Shown in pieces: positions 12,192-14,372 of a stretch of 14,372 bases of DNA. The notes below the pieces were generated by a model, which was not told the DNA's origin, ran no database searches, and saw only the letters and a list, made by a program, of their open reading frames with translations. Every line of letters begins with the position of its first letter. The stretch's first letter is position 1. Both the position numbers and the translations under genes were made by a program. The DNA comes from UMGS973 sp045599945 (GTDB taxonomy: Bacteria; Bacillota; Clostridia; Peptostreptococcales; Anaerovoracaceae): contig JAZRWY010000055.1 in NCBI GenBank assembly GCA_045599945.1, forward strand, positions 1-14,372, read 5' to 3'.

Positions 12192-13055
12192 ATGGCTGCT
12201 GAAAGCATGCAGGACATAAAAAGGCGAATCAGAAGCGTTAGCAGTACGGAACGTATTACCAATGCCATGAAGCTGGTCTCAGCAGGAAAGCTGAGGAAGG
12301 CAAAAGCCGTTTTCGAAAAAACCAACGAAAACTCACACTACATCACTCATGCGATAGAAGATCTGTTTACGAACAGTGATGAAATCCCTAAGAAGTATCT
12401 GGAAGGCGGCAATGACAGTGATGTTACATGTTATGTCATCATTTCCAGTTCCAAGGGCCTGTGCGGAGGATTTAATGCCAACGTCATCAAGGAGACGGAA
12501 CAATTGATGAGAGCCCACGGAGGAAGCGATATCATTTTTGCCATAGGATCAAAGGGAAAAGAATACTTCGAAAAAAGAGGACACCAGATCTACAGAGAGT
12601 ATACCGATCCGCCTGAAGAAATCACATATCTTCAGACAAAGGAGCTGTGTGAGCCGATCCTCGATCTTTATGAGAGAGGAGAAATCGGAAGAGTTGAGCT
12701 GGTCTACACATCGTTCATCTCTCCGATGGAACAGAGAGCAGAACATGCAACGCTCCTTCCGTATACAGTAGAAGAAAACCTCGAGGTACAGACATATAAG
12801 TTCATTGAATACGAACCTTCCGTGGAAGAAGTATTCAACTACCTGATTCCGAAGTATGTGGAAATGATGATATATGCAGCTGTTGTAGAATCCGCAACAT
12901 GTGAACATGCAGCAAGAAGAACTGCCATGGAAAATGCTACGGACAATGCAAGAGAAATGCTGGATGGACTGTCCTTATTCTATAACAGAGCAAGGCAGGC
13001 CGCCATTACAGATGAAATCATAGAAATTGTTGCCGGTTCTGAGGCACAGAAATAG
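12192..13055 (+). CDS. atpG: F1Fo ATP synthase subunit gamma
   Basis: This 287-residue central rotor shaft links the c-ring to the catalytic head. Its two conserved ends form the antiparallel coiled coil: the N-terminal block (MQDIKRRIRSVSSTERITNA, residues 6-25, then MKLVSAGKLRKAK) and the C-terminal block (ATDNAREMLDGLSLFYNRAR, then QAAITDEIIEIVAGSEA). The middle has the conserved SSSKGLCGGFNANV segment of the Rossmann-like domain. I chose ATG 12192, six bases after AAGGAGGT (12178-12185). An in-frame GTG at 12186 abuts the ribosome binding site and is unlikely. The stop is 11 bases before atpD. Confidence 0.97.
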   Translation: MAAESMQDIKRRIRSVSSTERITNAMKLVSAGKLRKAKAVFEKTNENSHYITHAIEDLFTNSDEIPKKYLEGGNDSDVTCYVIISSSKGLCGGFNANVIKETEQLMRAHGGSDIIFAIGSKGKEYFEKRGHQIYREYTDPPEEITYLQTKELCEPILDLYERGEIGRVELVYTSFISPMEQRAEHATLLPYTVEENLEVQTYKFIEYEPSVEEVFNYLIPKYVEMMIYAAVVESATCEHAARRTAMENATDNAREMLDGLSLFYNRARQAAITDEIIEIVAGSEAQK

Positions 13056-13066
13056 AGGAGGCAGAC

Positions 13067-14372
13067 ATGAATAAGGGAAAAATTCATCAGATTGTAGGCC
13101 CCGTAATAGACGTAAAGTTCAAGGATGAAGACATGCCGGAACTGCTCAATGCCATTCACATTGAGTATGAAGGAAGAACAATCGTTGCGGAAGTCGCACA
13201 GCACATCGGAGACGATGTAGCAAGATGTATTGCGCTTTCATCAACCGACGGTCTTCAGAGAGGCATGGATGTAATAGATACGGGAGAGCCAATCAAAATA
13301 CCTGTAGGTAAGGAAGTTCTGGGTAGAATGTTCAATGTAATCGGTGAAACCATCGATGAAAAGGGACCAATCGAATCCGATATGATAACTTCCATTCACA
13401 GAGCAGCACCTGCCTATGAAGAGCAGGACACTACAGCACAGATCTTTGAGACCGGAATCAAGGTTATCGACCTGATTGCACCATATACAAGAGGTGGTAA
13501 GGTTGGTCTGTTCGGCGGTGCCGGCGTAGGCAAGACGGTACTGATTCAGGAGCTGATCAATAATATCGCAAAGGAGCACGGCGGAATTTCCGTATTTACA
13601 GGTGTAGGTGAAAGAACAAGAGAAGGAAACGACCTGTACTATGAAATGATAGATTCAGGCGTAATCGATAAGACAGCAATGGTATTCGGCCAGATGAACG
13701 AACCGCCTGGAGCAAGAATGAGAGTTGCGCTGACAGGCCTTACGATGGCGGAATATTTCAGAGATCAGGAAAACCAGGATGTACTGCTGTTCATCGATAA
13801 CATTTTCAGATTTACACAGGCAGGTTCAGAAGTATCTGCTCTGCTTGGACGTATTCCATCTGCTGTAGGATACCAGCCGACGCTGGCTACAGAAATGGGT
13901 GCATTGCAGGAAAGAATCACATCGACAAAGAAGGGCTCCATCACGTCTGTACAGGCCGTATATGTACCTGCAGATGACCTGACTGACCCTGCGCCTGCAA
14001 CAACGTTTGCCCATCTGGATGCGACAACGGTACTTTCGAGATCCATTGCAGAACTGGGTATCTATCCGGCAGTAGATCCTCTTGAATCCACTTCAAGAAT
14101 CATGGATCCGCTGATTCTGGGAGAAGAACATTACAGTACGGCAAGAAGAGTTCAGGAAGTGCTTCAGAGATACAACGAACTTCAGGATATCATTGCAATC
14201 CTTGGCATGGACGAATTATCTGACGAGGATAAGCTCACAGTAAACAGAGCAAGAAAAATCCAGAGATTCCTGGGACAGCCGTTCAGCGTAGCTTCACAGT
14301 TTACAGGAATGGATGGAAAATATGTTCCAATCAAGGAGACAATCCGAAGCTTTAAGGAGATTCTGGAAGGCA
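13067..14372 (+). CDS. atpD: F1Fo ATP synthase subunit beta, cut by the window edge
   Basis: 435 codons of the catalytic subunit are present, and the 3' end lies outside the window (the family is about 460-480 residues). The N-terminal barrel domain (about 1-80) starts KGKIHQIVGPVIDVKF. The P-loop is GGAGVGKT (150-157), with K156 binding ATP phosphates. The catalytic glutamate is E182 in GERTREGND (181-189). Walker B is VLLFIDN (239-245). ALLGRIPSAVGYQPTL (258-273) is the usual signature. The C-terminal lever motif reads DELSDED (382-388), a conservative variant of DELSEED. The ATG has AGAGGAGG (13054-13061) five bases upstream. The frame is open without interruption to the last base. atpC is expected next but cannot be seen. 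Confidence 0.98.
   Translation, partial: MNKGKIHQIVGPVIDVKFKDEDMPELLNAIHIEYEGRTIVAEVAQHIGDDVARCIALSSTDGLQRGMDVIDTGEPIKIPVGKEVLGRMFNVIGETIDEKGPIESDMITSIHRAAPAYEEQDTTAQIFETGIKVIDLIAPYTRGGKVGLFGGAGVGKTVLIQELINNIAKEHGGISVFTGVGERTREGNDLYYEMIDSGVIDKTAMVFGQMNEPPGARMRVALTGLTMAEYFRDQENQDVLLFIDNIFRFTQAGSEVSALLGRIPSAVGYQPTLATEMGALQERITSTKKGSITSVQAVYVPADDLTDPAPATTFAHLDATTVLSRSIAELGIYPAVDPLESTSRIMDPLILGEEHYSTARRVQEVLQRYNELQDIIAILGMDELSDEDKLTVNRARKIQRFLGQPFSVASQFTGMDGKYVPIKETIRSFKEILEG

Overview
The window looks like chromosomal DNA from an anaerobic, low-to-mid-GC Gram-positive bacterium (Bacillota, most likely class Clostridia). The basis is strong AGGAGG-type ribosome binding sites before most genes, heavy AGA/AGG arginine and ATA isoleucine use, a Clostridia-type F1Fo ATP synthase operon that starts with atpI, and a prepilin peptidase of the cysteine-free clostridial type. 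A family or genus cannot be fixed by reading alone.

Region 1 (1-2570) holds short, individually transcribed genes in alternating orientation: a small acidic coiled-coil protein of unknown function (+), a Crp/Fnr-family regulator (-), a class I SAM-dependent methyltransferase (+) and a THEP1-type P-loop nucleoside-triphosphatase (-). The regulator and the methyltransferase are divergent and share a 127-bp spacer with a 26-bp dyad over the regulator promoter. Both convergent junctions (455-478 and 1984-2007) are closed by compact hairpin terminators. The left edge carries the promoter and ribosome binding site of a leftward gene whose body lies outside the window.

Region 2 (2571-7914) is a rightward block: an orphan prepilin peptidase with a possibly leaderless start, then a tight gene string yhbY, truA, a dCMP deaminase, a MATE exporter, an EamA/DMT transporter and a Pr6Pr-family membrane protein. 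These genes are separated by a few bases or overlap, and a strong terminator at 7875-7914 ends the string. It mixes RNA metabolism, nucleotide metabolism and membrane transport.

Region 3 (7915-14372) is the F1Fo ATP synthase operon in the canonical order atpI-atpB-atpE-atpF-atpH-atpA-atpG-atpD. It lies behind an AT-rich promoter region with A-tracts phased at roughly helical spacing. atpD runs off the right edge, and atpC would be expected beyond it. Together the products form the membrane rotor and stator (a, c, b), the peripheral stalk (delta, b) and the catalytic head (alpha, beta, gamma). The c subunit has only part of the known Na+-binding signature, so proton coupling is the better guess.

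I see no tRNA, rRNA, CRISPR array, insertion sequence or phage gene. Most of the window is ordinary housekeeping sequence. The points worth a second look are regulatory (several dyads, a paired absence of Shine-Dalgarno sites, phased A-tracts) and the Crp/Fnr-methyltransferase-NTPase neighbourhood. I found no convincing new multi-gene system.
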